A DNA stretch of 64,000 bases from Bacillus massiliigorillae (GCF_000380245.2 NZ_HG428742.1:374347-438346), one strand, 5' to 3'. Positions 51,412-60,477 are shown, counted from the first letter of the stretch. The notes: generated by a model not told the origin, from the letters alone. Made by a program: numbers and translations.

Positions 51412-53394
51412 TCACAACTCCTTTTGATATAAAGGTAAAGTAAGCGTAAACTGTGTTCCTTTATTCAATTGACTGCTTACTTGTATCTCTCCGTTATTCT
51501 CTTTAATTAAGTTATAAGATAGTGTTAAGCCTAATCCTACTCCTTTTTCTTTACTTGTATAAAACGGTTCAAAAATATGATTTAACTCCTCAGGAGTCAT
51601 TCCTTTACCCGTATCTGTAATAATAATTTTCCCCATGCCTTCATCTGCATTTTCTACTGAAATAGTAATTCGTTTTTCTTCGGCATGTTCTACAGCATCA
51701 ATCGCATTTAATAAAAGATTTAACAACACTTGCCGTATTTGTTGTGGATCAATGTAAAATACTAGATTATAGTTTAAGTGTTGCTCTAACATAATTTGGT
51801 TTTTATCGATTGTTACTTGTAGAAATGTTAGCAATGAGACGAGCTCATTAATCGAGTATTCTTGTTTATTCGGTGGTCTTGGTCTTGCGTAATCTACCAA
51901 ATCTGTCACAATCATATTGAGTCTATTTACTTCAGCAGGTAAATGTTCAATAATAACTTCACGAAATTTAGGTCGATCATATTTAGTAGGTAACATGTCA
52001 ATGAATGCTTTAATAGAAGTTAACGGGTTCCGAATTTCATGAGCTACTCCTGCGACAAGTTGTCCAAGTGCATGTAACTTCTCTTGCGTAATAAGCTTTT
52101 GCTCAAGATTCTTCTTCTCCGTTTCGTCATTCATAGATAATAAATAACCTGTTTGTTTCTGTTGCGAATCGAACATTTCTAACATGCAATAATATATAAC
52201 TTGCTTATTACCACTTTGAACAACTTCAAGTAAACGAGAAACAGGCTTTTTTGTTTCTGAATGTTCTGAATTATAATGTTGCAATATTTGCTCTAATAGG
52301 TAAGAATATTGCAAATCAAGCGAAATAACATGATTTAATTTTAACATTTCTAGCGCCTGAGCATTGCAACTCGTAATCTTTAAATCATTATCTAATGTGA
52401 CAATTCCCGTATCAATATTGTTTAATATTTGCTCTTTAAACGCATTACTATCTGCAGTTCTTTGCTGTTGTTGCTGTAAATCTTGATTTAATTGTGTAAG
52501 CTTACTCGTTTGTTCCCTCACTGCTTTCTGTAGGCGTTTATTAATAATATAAATAATGAGCACAATAAGTGCAGCAATAGCAATACCTATTAAAAGAAGT
52601 GCAACAAAGTGCTCTAGTCGAGCTATTTCTGCTTGCCGTTGGGGCCTAATCCAATTATCAACTAATTCATTCACTTCACCTTTTGCTTGCAGTGTATTGA
52701 GCGTTTCATTAATGGATGAGAGCAATGCTTCATTTCCATCTCGCACTGCAATAGCATAATCAGATGTATTCATTACCTCATCTAGAATAATAAAATTACG
52801 ATCTTGGTTAAAATACTGTAAATAGAAAGCTGCTGTCCACTTATTACCTACAAACACTTCTGCTTTTCTATTCATCAAAATTTTTAGTGCAGTAAATTGG
52901 TTAGTCGTTAATGTTAAGTTTGTATTCCTCATGTTCAACATCGTATCTAATGCAAATGTTTTATCTTCTAATACAACATGGTACTTCCTAACATCTGTTA
53001 TTCCATGAATGCTTCCCATACTCTCCTTAGGAATGATGAGTGAATCCGACATGGTGAAATATGGTATCGAGAAGTCAAACATGCGATCTTTCTCTAAACT
53101 ATATGATATACCTGCAATGGCATCAATAGTTCCCTTCTGTAAAGCTTTTTCAGCTTCTTGGATACTCATTGGAACATATTCGAATAGTAAATCGCTATTA
53201 TCGGCTATTTTCTCCATTAAATCAATACTAATTCCTGTAAGAGTTCCATCCTCCTTTGTATATGAAAAAGGAGGTAACAGAGTATCTCCTGCTACTTTAT
53301 ATACTTTCTTTTCTGCTGATACTTCAGGGGACCAAATGAATTGAATGAGTAAGAAGAATGCTATATAACGACCCATATGAAGTATTTTTTTCAA
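51412..53394 (-). CDS. Sensor histidine kinase with extracellular solute-binding domain
   Basis: A 660-residue sensor. An N-terminal signal/membrane segment is followed by a family 3 solute-binding domain outside the cell (about 30-255: VAGDTLLPPFSYTKEDGTLTGISIDLMEKIA, DAIAGISYSLEKDRMFDFSIPYF). A membrane helix (about 262-288), a coiled coil and a PAS domain (about 325-440) come next. The kinase core has the phospho-His in GVAHEIRNPLTS and the ATP-binding DTGKGM and GLGLTLSYNLI. The start is taken as TTG at 53394. The sensor domain suggests that amino acid-like or small organic ligands are detected directly. Confidence 0.92.
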   Translation of the reverse strand: MKKILHMGRYIAFFLLIQFIWSPEVSAEKKVYKVAGDTLLPPFSYTKEDGTLTGISIDLMEKIADNSDLLFEYVPMSIQEAEKALQKGTIDAIAGISYSLEKDRMFDFSIPYFTMSDSLIIPKESMGSIHGITDVRKYHVVLEDKTFALDTMLNMRNTNLTLTTNQFTALKILMNRKAEVFVGNKWTAAFYLQYFNQDRNFIILDEVMNTSDYAIAVRDGNEALLSSINETLNTLQAKGEVNELVDNWIRPQRQAEIARLEHFVALLLIGIAIAALIVLIIYIINKRLQKAVREQTSKLTQLNQDLQQQQQRTADSNAFKEQILNNIDTGIVTLDNDLKITSCNAQALEMLKLNHVISLDLQYSYLLEQILQHYNSEHSETKKPVSRLLEVVQSGNKQVIYYCMLEMFDSQQKQTGYLLSMNDETEKKNLEQKLITQEKLHALGQLVAGVAHEIRNPLTSIKAFIDMLPTKYDRPKFREVIIEHLPAEVNRLNMIVTDLVDYARPRPPNKQEYSINELVSLLTFLQVTIDKNQIMLEQHLNYNLVFYIDPQQIRQVLLNLLLNAIDAVEHAEEKRITISVENADEGMGKIIITDTGKGMTPEELNHIFEPFYTSKEKGVGLGLTLSYNLIKENNGEIQVSSQLNKGTQFTLTLPLYQKEL

Positions 53395-53516
53395 CCCTTA
53401 TGAACACTCCCCTCTAAGAAGCTCTAACCTTCTAAACGCAGTTAGTTGTTCTAATCATTCTATTATAAACTGACTCTACTCAACTAGGTAGAAGCCTCTC
53501 TTGAATATATCATGTT

Positions 53517-54071
53517 CTATAAAGGCAAGAAAAGCTTTACACCGAATGCTAATAAAACACTACCACCAAGCACTTGACTATACGCTCCTAAGAAACCTTG
53601 AACTTTCCTCCCCAATAATAAGCCAAATAAAGTAAGAATTGTTGCAACTAATCCAAAAAGCGACACTGTCAATATAGTCCTCGCTCCATATATTCCTAAC
53701 GTCAATCCAACCGAAAGACTATCTAAACTGACACTTATAGCGAAAATAAATAGCCCGATACCTACGGGTGCCACAAGAGATTCACTTTCACCCTTTAATC
53801 CAGATATGAACATGCCAATACCTAATAAAATTAAAAGTAATCCACCAGCATAGGTAGCATATGAGCCAAATTGATCCGAAAGAAATCGACCAGCAATCAT
53901 TCCAGCTAAAGGCATAATAATATGAAATAATCCTACTGTTAACGCGATATATGCGATTTGTTTTAAACGTAGGTTAAACATTCCCATACCTAACCCTACA
54001 GAGAAGGAATCCATTCCAAGTGCGAATGCCATTAAAAGCAATGTTAAAAATTCGCCCACCATTGTATCCAA
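53517..54071 (-). CDS. mntP: Manganese efflux pump
   Basis: Exports excess Mn2+, 184 residues with six predicted helices. The two inverted-repeat motifs with membrane aspartates are [14 protein letters not shown] and [16 protein letters not shown]. The start is TTG at 54071, 9 nt after GGGAGG; the later ATG at 54062 has poorer spacing. In B. subtilis it lies between ywlC and ywlE. No yybP-ykoY type Mn riboswitch was recognised upstream. Confidence 0.92.
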   Translation of the reverse strand: MDTMVGEFLTLLLMAFALGMDSFSVGLGMGMFNLRLKQIAYIALTVGLFHIIMPLAGMIAGRFLSDQFGSYATYAGGLLLILLGIGMFISGLKGESESLVAPVGIGLFIFAISVSLDSLSVGLTLGIYGARTILTVSLFGLVATILTLFGLLLGRKVQGFLGAYSQVLGGSVLLAFGVKLFLPL

Positions 54072-54219
54072 ATACTTCTACCTCCCTCGGACGTGCTATC
54101 TAAACATATGCCCGTCCTAACGCAAATAGAATGAAAAAACAATACGCCATATAAAAGTTTCGATTCTACCTTAACACTCATAACCTCCAACTGAATTTGA
54201 AAAATATAACACCGTTGAA

Positions 54220-54276
54220 TTGTCAGATATTTTTCTTTATGATAAAATACTCCCTATGATAATGATAATTATTATC
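54220..54276 (+). promoter_or_regulatory. Promoter with Fur box for the FhuF-like gene
   Basis: TTGTCA (54220-54225) and TAAAAT (54243-54248) are spaced 17 nt apart. Immediately downstream, at about +3 to +21, lies GATAATGATAATTATTATC (54258-54276), which differs from the 19-bp Fur consensus at one position. Iron-bound Fur would block initiation, so the gene should be induced by iron starvation. The remaining 130 nt to the start codon show nothing else. Confidence 0.88.
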
Positions 54277-54409
54277 AACAAATTGATACATAGAGTACAT
54301 ACAACTCGCTGCCCCAAGAGAATTACATTATTTTCAACGATAAATATAAACATTCTAATATATGAATTCTATTTCTGTTAGTCTAACCGTATTAAAGGAA
54401 GTGACATGA

Positions 54410-55204
54410 GTGACACAACTTTTCGATTTTTCATTAGCCAAAAGCTATTTTCATATTTCTCCTGAAGGTGCTCACAACCCTCTTGAGGAAATGCCAGCAA
54501 CTGATTTCTTATATAATCCACTTCGCATAAAAGAAATGATGCTGGCAGCTGGCAAAACTGTTCAAGCATATGGTTTAGATCTACCTGCTTCTTTTTTCGG
54601 AACATCATTCTGTAATTTATGCTTAACAAAACTATTATTTCTCACTCAATACAATAAAGTTTTAGATTTATCATTAGAGAACCTAACCTTCCAAATCGAA
54701 GTTCACAATGACCATTCGCATTTAGGGTATAAAATTAACGAATTGCAATATCAAGATGTTCCTATTGAAGAGGAAGAATCATTTGTTTTAGACGATTGGC
54801 AAACATTTATTTCTAGCGTAGTCACACCAGCTGTAGAATCTATTGCACAAGTAGCCGATGTAAAGCCTTCAATGATTTGGCTTCAATTCGGTGGAATTCT
54901 TGGTATGGTCAAAGACTATATGTCTAAAAATGAACGAAATGAAGAAATAATCGCACGATTCAACCGACAAGCTGATCTTCTATCAGAAAGTTTGTCACCC
55001 GAATTATTTCATCGATTACGAAATCCCTTTAAACATAAAATCCGCTACACAGATAATCCATATCAGCCTGGGGAACAGTTTATAATGCGCTCCGCTTGTT
55101 GCCTGTACGATTGTCGAAATAATGGTAAGAAATGTTATGTTTGCCCAAGACTAACAGAAAAAGAACGTGAAAAGAGAAAAGAAGAAATTCTTGCTTCTTT
55201 ATAG
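54410..55204 (+). CDS. FhuF-like siderophore-iron reductase
   Basis: Likely releases iron from ferric siderophores in the cytoplasm by reduction, 264 residues. The C-terminus has the FhuF 2Fe-2S motif CC-x10-C-x2-C (RSACCLYDC...KKCYVCPR, about residues 230-248). The rest is the family's helical domain (FGGILGMVKDYM). The start is GTG at 54410 after AAAGGA. It is a plus-strand gene facing tsaC, with a Fur-controlled promoter. It may belong to siderophore genes elsewhere; none are adjacent. Confidence 0.87.
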   Translation: MTQLFDFSLAKSYFHISPEGAHNPLEEMPATDFLYNPLRIKEMMLAAGKTVQAYGLDLPASFFGTSFCNLCLTKLLFLTQYNKVLDLSLENLTFQIEVHNDHSHLGYKINELQYQDVPIEEEESFVLDDWQTFISSVVTPAVESIAQVADVKPSMIWLQFGGILGMVKDYMSKNERNEEIIARFNRQADLLSESLSPELFHRLRNPFKHKIRYTDNPYQPGEQFIMRSACCLYDCRNNGKKCYVCPRLTEKEREKRKEEILASL

Positions 55205-55211
55205 AATACAT

Positions 55212-55254
55212 GAGAAAAGGAAGTTATGCGTTTAGAGCATAACTTCCTTTTCTC
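55212..55254. terminator. Bidirectional terminator between fhuF-like and ywlC
   Basis: A perfect 18-bp stem, GAGAAAAGGAAGTTATGC (55212-55229) with GCATAACTTCCTTTTCTC (55237-55254), placed between two converging genes. A/T runs on both sides serve both directions. Confidence 0.95.
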
Positions 55255-55265
55255 ATCTACTTAGC

Positions 55266-56300
55266 TTATTTTTCTTTCACTACTGTATGACCAGCCGCTT
55301 TCATCATTCGATTCATAATGGCTTCACCAATTCCTTCTCTTGGGAACACTTCCCCAAATATCACATCCACATTACATTCATCAAATGCACGTAATGCATC
55401 ATATAATCCTGAAGCAACTGTTGATAACTTACTTCGCTGACCACATGGAATAATGCAATCCGCTTGATAGAACTCTTTGTTTTCTTCGGTTGTAAGAACG
55501 CCAACCTTTTTGCCAGCTGCTTTTTTCTCATCCATTAAACTTTGAATAAACATTGGACTACCTTCCACAAGCACAAATGGAGCTTCAGGGGCATAATGTG
55601 TATATTTCATACCAGGAGATTTCGGAGCTGCTTCCTTATTATGAAGTGCCGTATCCTCTTTTACTTCTCCAATGATTCGCTGTAGTTCTTCCTTGGTTAC
55701 ACCACCGGGACGCAGAATGACAGGTACCGCTTCCGTGCAATCAACTACAGTCGATTCCACTCCAACACCCGTTTCTCCACCATCCACAATTCCACTAATA
55801 CGACCTGCCAAATCTTTTTCAACATGTTGAGCCGTTGTAGGGCTTGGTTTGCCAGAAAGATTGGCACTCGGTGCTGCAATTGGCAAATTCGCCTCACGAA
55901 TAAGTGAAAGTGCAATAGGATGATCTGGCATACGGATGGCTACCGTATCTAAACCAGCAGTTGCCACATCAGATAAGCCAGCTTTCTTTCGTAAAACAAG
56001 CGTCAATGGACCAGGCCAAAAAGCGTCCATTAATACTTGTGCCATTTCTGGTATTTCTTCTACTATTTCATTCGCTTGCTGAATGCTAGCGATGTGGATA
56101 ATCAGTGGATTATCACTAGGACGCCCTTTCGCAGTGAAGATTTTCTTTAAAGCTTCATCACTTTTTGCATTAGCTCCTAATCCGTACACGGTTTCCGTAG
56201 GGAAAGCTACTACTTCATTTTTCTGCAAAAGAGTAGCCGCTTCCTTTAGTAATGAATGGTTATCCACAGCTTCTTTTATATTCCATACACTTGTTTTCAA
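55266..56300 (-). CDS. ywlC: L-threonylcarbamoyladenylate synthase (Sua5 type)
   Basis: Makes threonylcarbamoyl-AMP for the t6A37 modification of ANN-decoding tRNAs. The YrdC domain (about 1-205) has VAFPTETVYGLGANA, KGRPSDNPLIIHI and APSANLSGKPSPT. The C-terminal Sua5 domain follows a linker (SPGMKYTHYAPEAP) and completes the 344 residues, so it is the long form. A GTG at 56309 is inside the ribosome site AAGGTG; TTG at 56300, 6 nt later, is the likely start. The upstream gap holds a DnaA-box cluster. Confidence 0.93.
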   Translation of the reverse strand: MKTSVWNIKEAVDNHSLLKEAATLLQKNEVVAFPTETVYGLGANAKSDEALKKIFTAKGRPSDNPLIIHIASIQQANEIVEEIPEMAQVLMDAFWPGPLTLVLRKKAGLSDVATAGLDTVAIRMPDHPIALSLIREANLPIAAPSANLSGKPSPTTAQHVEKDLAGRISGIVDGGETGVGVESTVVDCTEAVPVILRPGGVTKEELQRIIGEVKEDTALHNKEAAPKSPGMKYTHYAPEAPFVLVEGSPMFIQSLMDEKKAAGKKVGVLTTEENKEFYQADCIIPCGQRSKLSTVASGLYDALRAFDECNVDVIFGEVFPREGIGEAIMNRMMKAAGHTVVKEK

Positions 56301-56362
56301 TTTGTACACCTTCTATTATGTCGATCACTCATTTATCAAGTAAAATTATACCCTATTATACC

Positions 56363-56694
56363 TTATTCACAAAAGAGCAGCTGTCTCAAAATGATTTCCA
56401 ATCACTTTTGAGAGCACTTTTATGCTTAATTAGCCGTTGGTTATCAGCTACATTAACATTTATTTACTCACTTATACTTTAGGAATATCTATTTGTGGCA
56501 CTTGAAATCTATGGACTTATATCATAGACCGCTGAACAAATTATTAACCGAATTTATTCACATGATTTCGTCGATACCACTTTACAATAAGAAAAATGTG
56601 TATAAATTTCAGATTTATCCACATTTTGTGGATAATAACTTGCAAACGGTGGATAACTTTGTGGATATACCGCTTCATACTAGAGTTTTCCACA
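56363..56694. promoter_or_regulatory. DnaA-box cluster upstream of ywlC
   Basis: Five perfect matches to TTATNCACA: 56363-56371 (+), 56554-56562 (+), 56597-56605 (-), 56615-56623 (+) and 56627-56635 (-). Three one-mismatch boxes lie at 56648-56656 (-), 56660-56668 (-) and 56686-56694 (+), the last inside the 3' end of ywlB. The 374-nt intergenic gap also has a weak hairpin at 56385-56412. In B. subtilis DnaA binds a box cluster at ywlC that titrates DnaA and tunes replication initiation, so conservation here is meaningful. Confidence 0.85.
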
Positions 56695-57106
56695 TATATA
56701 CGACGTCTTTTTTTTGTAAAAGTGGCAAGACAGCTGTTGATAACTTTAAATTTTCTGGTATTTCTTCTAAAGATCTGACCGAAAAGCCAAATGTTTGGAA
56801 CAAAGGAATGCTACTTGGTTGATTAGTTGCTAAATAGACATTCGAACAACTCTGTTCTTTAGCAATCACTAATATTCGTTCTAAAAAAATCGGTAATCGC
56901 TCTGAAGGAAAATTTGGAGAAAACACAAAAGAGCGAAGCCAACCAACATTTTCAATCATAACAATGCCTACTACTCCTACTATTTCATTTCTCTCATCTT
57001 CAACTACTATAAATAATGAATCTTCCTCATATAAGGCATCTGACCGTTTTATAAATTGCTCAATCGCCTTCGAATCAGACTCTTCTCCGCGTCGCACTGT
57101 TAACAT
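56675..57106 (-). CDS. ywlB: GNAT-family N-acetyltransferase
   Basis: Small acetyltransferase of 143 residues, the positional counterpart of B. subtilis YwlB. The fold is recognisable from MLTVRRGEESD at the start, the central strands IVGVVGIVMIENVGWLRSFVFSPNFPSERLPIFL (CoA-binding region, without a clean Q/RxxGxG/A) and VYLATNQPSSIPLFQTFGF. The weak CoA loop makes the substrate and even activity uncertain. It lies between spoIIR and ywlC, as expected. Confidence 0.75.
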   Translation of the reverse strand: MLTVRRGEESDSKAIEQFIKRSDALYEEDSLFIVVEDERNEIVGVVGIVMIENVGWLRSFVFSPNFPSERLPIFLERILVIAKEQSCSNVYLATNQPSSIPLFQTFGFSVRSLEEIPENLKLSTAVLPLLQKKDVVYMWKTLV

Positions 57107-57201
57107 CTCAACCGCCCCTATCTTTTTTTACTAGTAAGTCTATGATTCATATTCATGATTTAGTAGAGAAAAGAGAAATTTTTTTACTAGTTTTGAAAAA
57201 T

Positions 57202-57987
57202 CTATTCACCAAATAAATCCTCGAACAATTCTACAACAAAAACTTTCTTCTCAATTACTTCAGGTTCCTCATTCTTCACGAAATGTTCTACTTTTCCTTT
57301 TATTTTAGCCTCGCTCACTACTTGCTCCTGTTCATCTTTTATTTTAGCTTCGTTCACTACTTGCTTCTGGTCAGCTTTTATTTCAGCTTCGTTCACTACT
57401 TGCTTCTGGTCAGCCTTTATTTCAGCTTCGTTCGCTACTTGCTCCTTATCAGCTTCTTCCGTTGGCGACATGCTAACGGCTGTTCCATTTGAAAAATCTA
57501 AGAAACATAATGGTGGGAATAACACGCACCACCAATTAGCACCTTGTCCTTTTCCAAGTGTTATAACAATCGCTTCATATTCTCCTGCTGGATAAAGATA
57601 CTTCCCGTAAAGTTTAGTTGGGAAATTTGCCTGTCCAAAGGTGACATTCACATCTTGATTCAAATGATGTTTCTTCACATAACTTTCAGCAATACGCTGA
57701 ATTTCAGGTAAATGACCTTTAATCACTTGTCTAGCAGCGTCAATGGAGGTTAATTCTTTCACCCATTCCGTAATATTAGCATTCACTTCATCACGTATCA
57801 CTCTTTTAACCTTTTGATCTTCCTCTCCGTCACTATTTGCAAGTATACGTAATCGAATTGCTTCTTTTGGAATAACAACCGCTTCTTCTGATGCTTCGGC
57901 ATGGTCTATTCTTGGAATAGATAAACTCGCTATCGTAGCGAAACAAATAATCATTATATATAAAACAGCTAATTGATTTTTTTTCAT
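57202..57987 (-). CDS. spoIIR: Stage II sporulation protein R with a repeat-bearing C-terminus
   Basis: Signal secreted from the forespore that triggers SpoIIGA to process pro-SigmaE in the mother cell. A signal peptide/anchor covers about residues 5-32. The conserved domain follows: RLRILANSDGEEDQKVKRVIRDEV, KLYGKYLYPAGEYEAIVITLGKGQGANWWCVLFPPLCFLDF. After about residue 190 comes a charged tail of four 13-residue repeats (consensus KQVVNEAEIKADQ) and a short end segment, absent from the shorter B. subtilis protein. ATG at 57987 has the better ribosome site. Sporulation is thus expected of this organism. Confidence 0.92.
   Translation of the reverse strand: MKKNQLAVLYIMIICFATIASLSIPRIDHAEASEEAVVIPKEAIRLRILANSDGEEDQKVKRVIRDEVNANITEWVKELTSIDAARQVIKGHLPEIQRIAESYVKKHHLNQDVNVTFGQANFPTKLYGKYLYPAGEYEAIVITLGKGQGANWWCVLFPPLCFLDFSNGTAVSMSPTEEADKEQVANEAEIKADQKQVVNEAEIKADQKQVVNEAKIKDEQEQVVSEAKIKGKVEHFVKNEEPEVIEKKVFVVELFEDLFGE
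57316..57471. repeat. 39-bp tandem repeat inside spoIIR
   Basis: Four tandem units of 39 bp, with unit starts at 57316, 57355, 57394 and 57433 (plus-strand reading CACTACTTGCTTCTGG...). The two central units are nearly identical and the outer ones diverged. Frame is kept (13 residues per unit), so copy-number change would lengthen or shorten the protein without frameshift. Confidence 0.9.
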
Positions 57988-58092
57988 AAAAAGCTCCACT
58001 CCCTTTCCTATCAAACAGTGTTGTCTAAATTGGACTATCTTAAACTAGCACATTAGACTTTTTTGATTGAAATTGAAAAGAAGTGGCTTCTA

Positions 58093-59202
58093 TTAATTCT
58101 TTCTATCTATGATTTTTATACCTAAACCAATAAGGACAACGCCAACAAGACACATCATGGCAATTGGATATGCTATTTGATTCCAATCATATCCGTAAAT
58201 AACTGCTCCTTTTAACGCTTCCATACCATAATAAATCGGTGTAAACTTTGCTAATAACAGCATGAAGCTTGACGTTACAACTTCAATTGGCCAATAAGCG
58301 CCCCCTAGCATCGCCATACTGACAGAAACTAACGATATAGCAACATTGAATTGCTGGAGATTTTTCACTAACGCAGCTACAAATAATGAAAAAGCGATAA
58401 TACAGAAAACATATGGTATCAATATGATTAATGTTTTGCCAAATGCACCATGAAATTCAATGTCTAATCCGAAACGAAACACACAAAATACAAGCGCAAC
58501 CTGTACATAACCCGTTAGAAAGCTATATAGTAAATTCCCCGTATACATCTCCCATTTCTTAGTGGGTGAAATGAGTATCCGATTCCAAACGCCTTCTTTC
58601 TTCTCTGTTAAAATCGTCACAACATTAAAAGCAATCGTATAGATGACAAAAAAGAGAGAGAATCCAAATAAAGAGTACAAACTCGCGTCATATACGAAGG
58701 AATCCTGTGCAGTAAAAGTTTCTTGTTTCGTCTTAAACACATTATAATCAGACAATGAATCTAGCTGCTTTTCTAATTGCTGAACATTAACTGTAGGCAT
58801 TGTCGAAGCTTGCTGTAATACATTTTCATTTCGTTTTAAGTTCTGATATACACTCATCACTTCGTATTGAACGAGATCCGTATTTTGGCTATTTGTAGCA
58901 ATAATAAGATTCGCTCCATCTCTTTTCAGTTCAACTGCTAATTCACTTTTTTTCTCTCTCACTCGTTGAATTGCATCTTCTTCATTGTATTTCGTATATT
59001 TAAAAGCACCTGTTTCATTTAATTGCTCGAGAAGTGGTTTCCATTCTTTTTGCGATAAATCAGAGAAAACAACTACTTCACTTTTAATGCTGAAATTTCC
59101 CCCAATAAGCGCAGACATGATAATAATTGAAACAGTTAAACCAATAAATGCCCACGGCTTTCGTACTAACATCTTAAACTTAGCCATTAATATACCTATC
59201 AT
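58093..59202 (-). CDS. ABC-2 type export permease, LnrN-like
   Basis: Second permease of an ABC exporter, 369 residues. One N-terminal helix (about 15-33) is followed by an extracellular domain to about 170 and then five helices, the ABC-2 architecture. Its place after the ATPase and another permease, and next to a LuxR-type two-component pair, matches lnrJKLMN of B. subtilis, which gives resistance to linearmycin-like polyenes. The substrate here is inferred only from that layout. Confidence 0.82.
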   Translation of the reverse strand: MIGILMAKFKMLVRKPWAFIGLTVSIIIMSALIGGNFSIKSEVVVFSDLSQKEWKPLLEQLNETGAFKYTKYNEEDAIQRVREKKSELAVELKRDGANLIIATNSQNTDLVQYEVMSVYQNLKRNENVLQQASTMPTVNVQQLEKQLDSLSDYNVFKTKQETFTAQDSFVYDASLYSLFGFSLFFVIYTIAFNVVTILTEKKEGVWNRILISPTKKWEMYTGNLLYSFLTGYVQVALVFCVFRFGLDIEFHGAFGKTLIILIPYVFCIIAFSLFVAALVKNLQQFNVAISLVSVSMAMLGGAYWPIEVVTSSFMLLLAKFTPIYYGMEALKGAVIYGYDWNQIAYPIAMMCLVGVVLIGLGIKIIDRKN

Positions 59203-59205
59203 GCC

Positions 59206-60465
59206 TTACGCCTCCCCTCTTCTTGGAAAAAATACGAATGCTAAAATAAGCAATATGACACTATAAGCAACCATCGTCCATAAGTGGCTACTAAAATAAG
59301 AAATATCATATTCTTGCATCATATTGGTGAATGCCATCAAACCCGCTCCATTCAACGTATAGCTGCCGACATTTTGCATCCATTCCGGAAAGGTGCTAAT
59401 CGGTACAAAACTTCCCCCAAAGAAGCAGAAGAAATTAATAATGGCTGAAAAAAAGTTTGGAACATTTTCATTTTTAAACTTTAATGTAATTGCCGTTATG
59501 AATGCAGTAAAGCCACCTACTCCTAAACAAACACAAAACGTGATTAATGCAAATAACGGTAGACTAGGTATCTGCACATCATATAACAGCACCGACGTTC
59601 CGAATAAAATACAGATTTGAATAAATGCTAATAACATCCCCGAGATGAAATAACTACTCAAATAACTCCAAGGAGATACATTGCTTAGAACAATTCGGCT
59701 ATACATATGAAGGTCTTTTTCCTGATACGCAAAAGCGGCCAAATTAGAAACGATAAAATAAATAAACATCATGCCCATTCCGACCGTATAGTAAGCAGCT
59801 GAGCTAATAATAGGTGTTTGATCTACTGTTTCTTTTGAAATCTTTATAAGTGGCTGATCATTTAAGTTGACTGGTAGCTTTTCTTGCTGTAATAAATTAG
59901 AAAAAGCATATTGTTCTTGAAAACTATCAAGAATCCCTTTAAACATATTACTAGATAAAGGGTCTGCCTCATTACTCAATACCTTTAAAGTGGGTGCTTC
60001 TCCTTTTTGGAAGAACATATGTTGTAAAAAGTCATACGTGAATCCTTCAGGTATTTCGACGATGACAGTTGCTTTGTCACCTTTCTTTAATTCTTTCAGT
60101 TCACTTGGTAATGCATTCTTCACATGAATACTTTTCTTTACTTCCTTGCTCGCTAATACTTGATCCTGTAGCATCGAAATCGGTAGTACGGTAGTTGCTG
60201 CTTCTTTTATTTGTACCTTTGCTTCAGGTGGTAACACTGTCGATGTATCAACTTCATTAATAAATTGCTGAAGCTCTTTCTTTTCCAATCCGTGATTTAC
60301 CATATACACTTTCGCCTTTAGTACCGCTTGATCGCCACCCATCATGCCTGAAAGTGCAAACCCTAAAATACAAATTAAAACCGTTGGCATTAACAGTAGC
60401 TGAACAAGCATAGAACGGTTACGAATGAGAACAAGTATATCTTTTTTTATTAGATGAAATAACAT
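59206..60465 (-). CDS. ABC-2 type export permease, LnrM-like
   Basis: First permease of the exporter, 419 residues. A helix at about 18-38, an extracellular domain to about 225 and a set of five to six C-terminal helices (SAAYYTVGMGMMFIYFIVSNL, FFGGSFVPISTFPEWMQNVG) give the ABC-2 pattern. It starts 12 nt after the ATPase stop and ends 3 nt before the second permease start, so the three form one operon. Confidence 0.83.
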   Translation of the reverse strand: MLFHLIKKDILVLIRNRSMLVQLLLMPTVLICILGFALSGMMGGDQAVLKAKVYMVNHGLEKKELQQFINEVDTSTVLPPEAKVQIKEAATTVLPISMLQDQVLASKEVKKSIHVKNALPSELKELKKGDKATVIVEIPEGFTYDFLQHMFFQKGEAPTLKVLSNEADPLSSNMFKGILDSFQEQYAFSNLLQQEKLPVNLNDQPLIKISKETVDQTPIISSAAYYTVGMGMMFIYFIVSNLAAFAYQEKDLHMYSRIVLSNVSPWSYLSSYFISGMLLAFIQICILFGTSVLLYDVQIPSLPLFALITFCVCLGVGGFTAFITAITLKFKNENVPNFFSAIINFFCFFGGSFVPISTFPEWMQNVGSYTLNGAGLMAFTNMMQEYDISYFSSHLWTMVAYSVILLILAFVFFPRRGEA

Positions 60466-60477
60466 ATTTCTCCCCTC

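Noticed and set aside
54072..54409. Mn-sensing yybP-ykoY riboswitch before mntP
   Set aside because: No matching conserved loops were found; the visible signals in this gap belong to the plus-strand Fur-controlled promoter.
56363..56694. Chromosomal origin of replication
   Set aside because: Despite the DnaA boxes there is no dnaA, dnaN, rpmH or gidA nearby and no obvious AT-rich unwinding element with trio motifs. A DnaA-titrating cluster explains it better.
56493..56822. Plus-strand open frames of 109 and 60 codons
   Set aside because: They lie over the DnaA-box cluster and the end of ywlB in the opposite direction and have no ribosome site.
57283..57492. Low-complexity plus-strand frame rich in Phe/Leu/Tyr, and the idea of a CRISPR-like array
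   Set aside because: It is the antisense of the in-frame 39-bp repeats of spoIIR. The units are contiguous without spacers, so it is not a CRISPR array.
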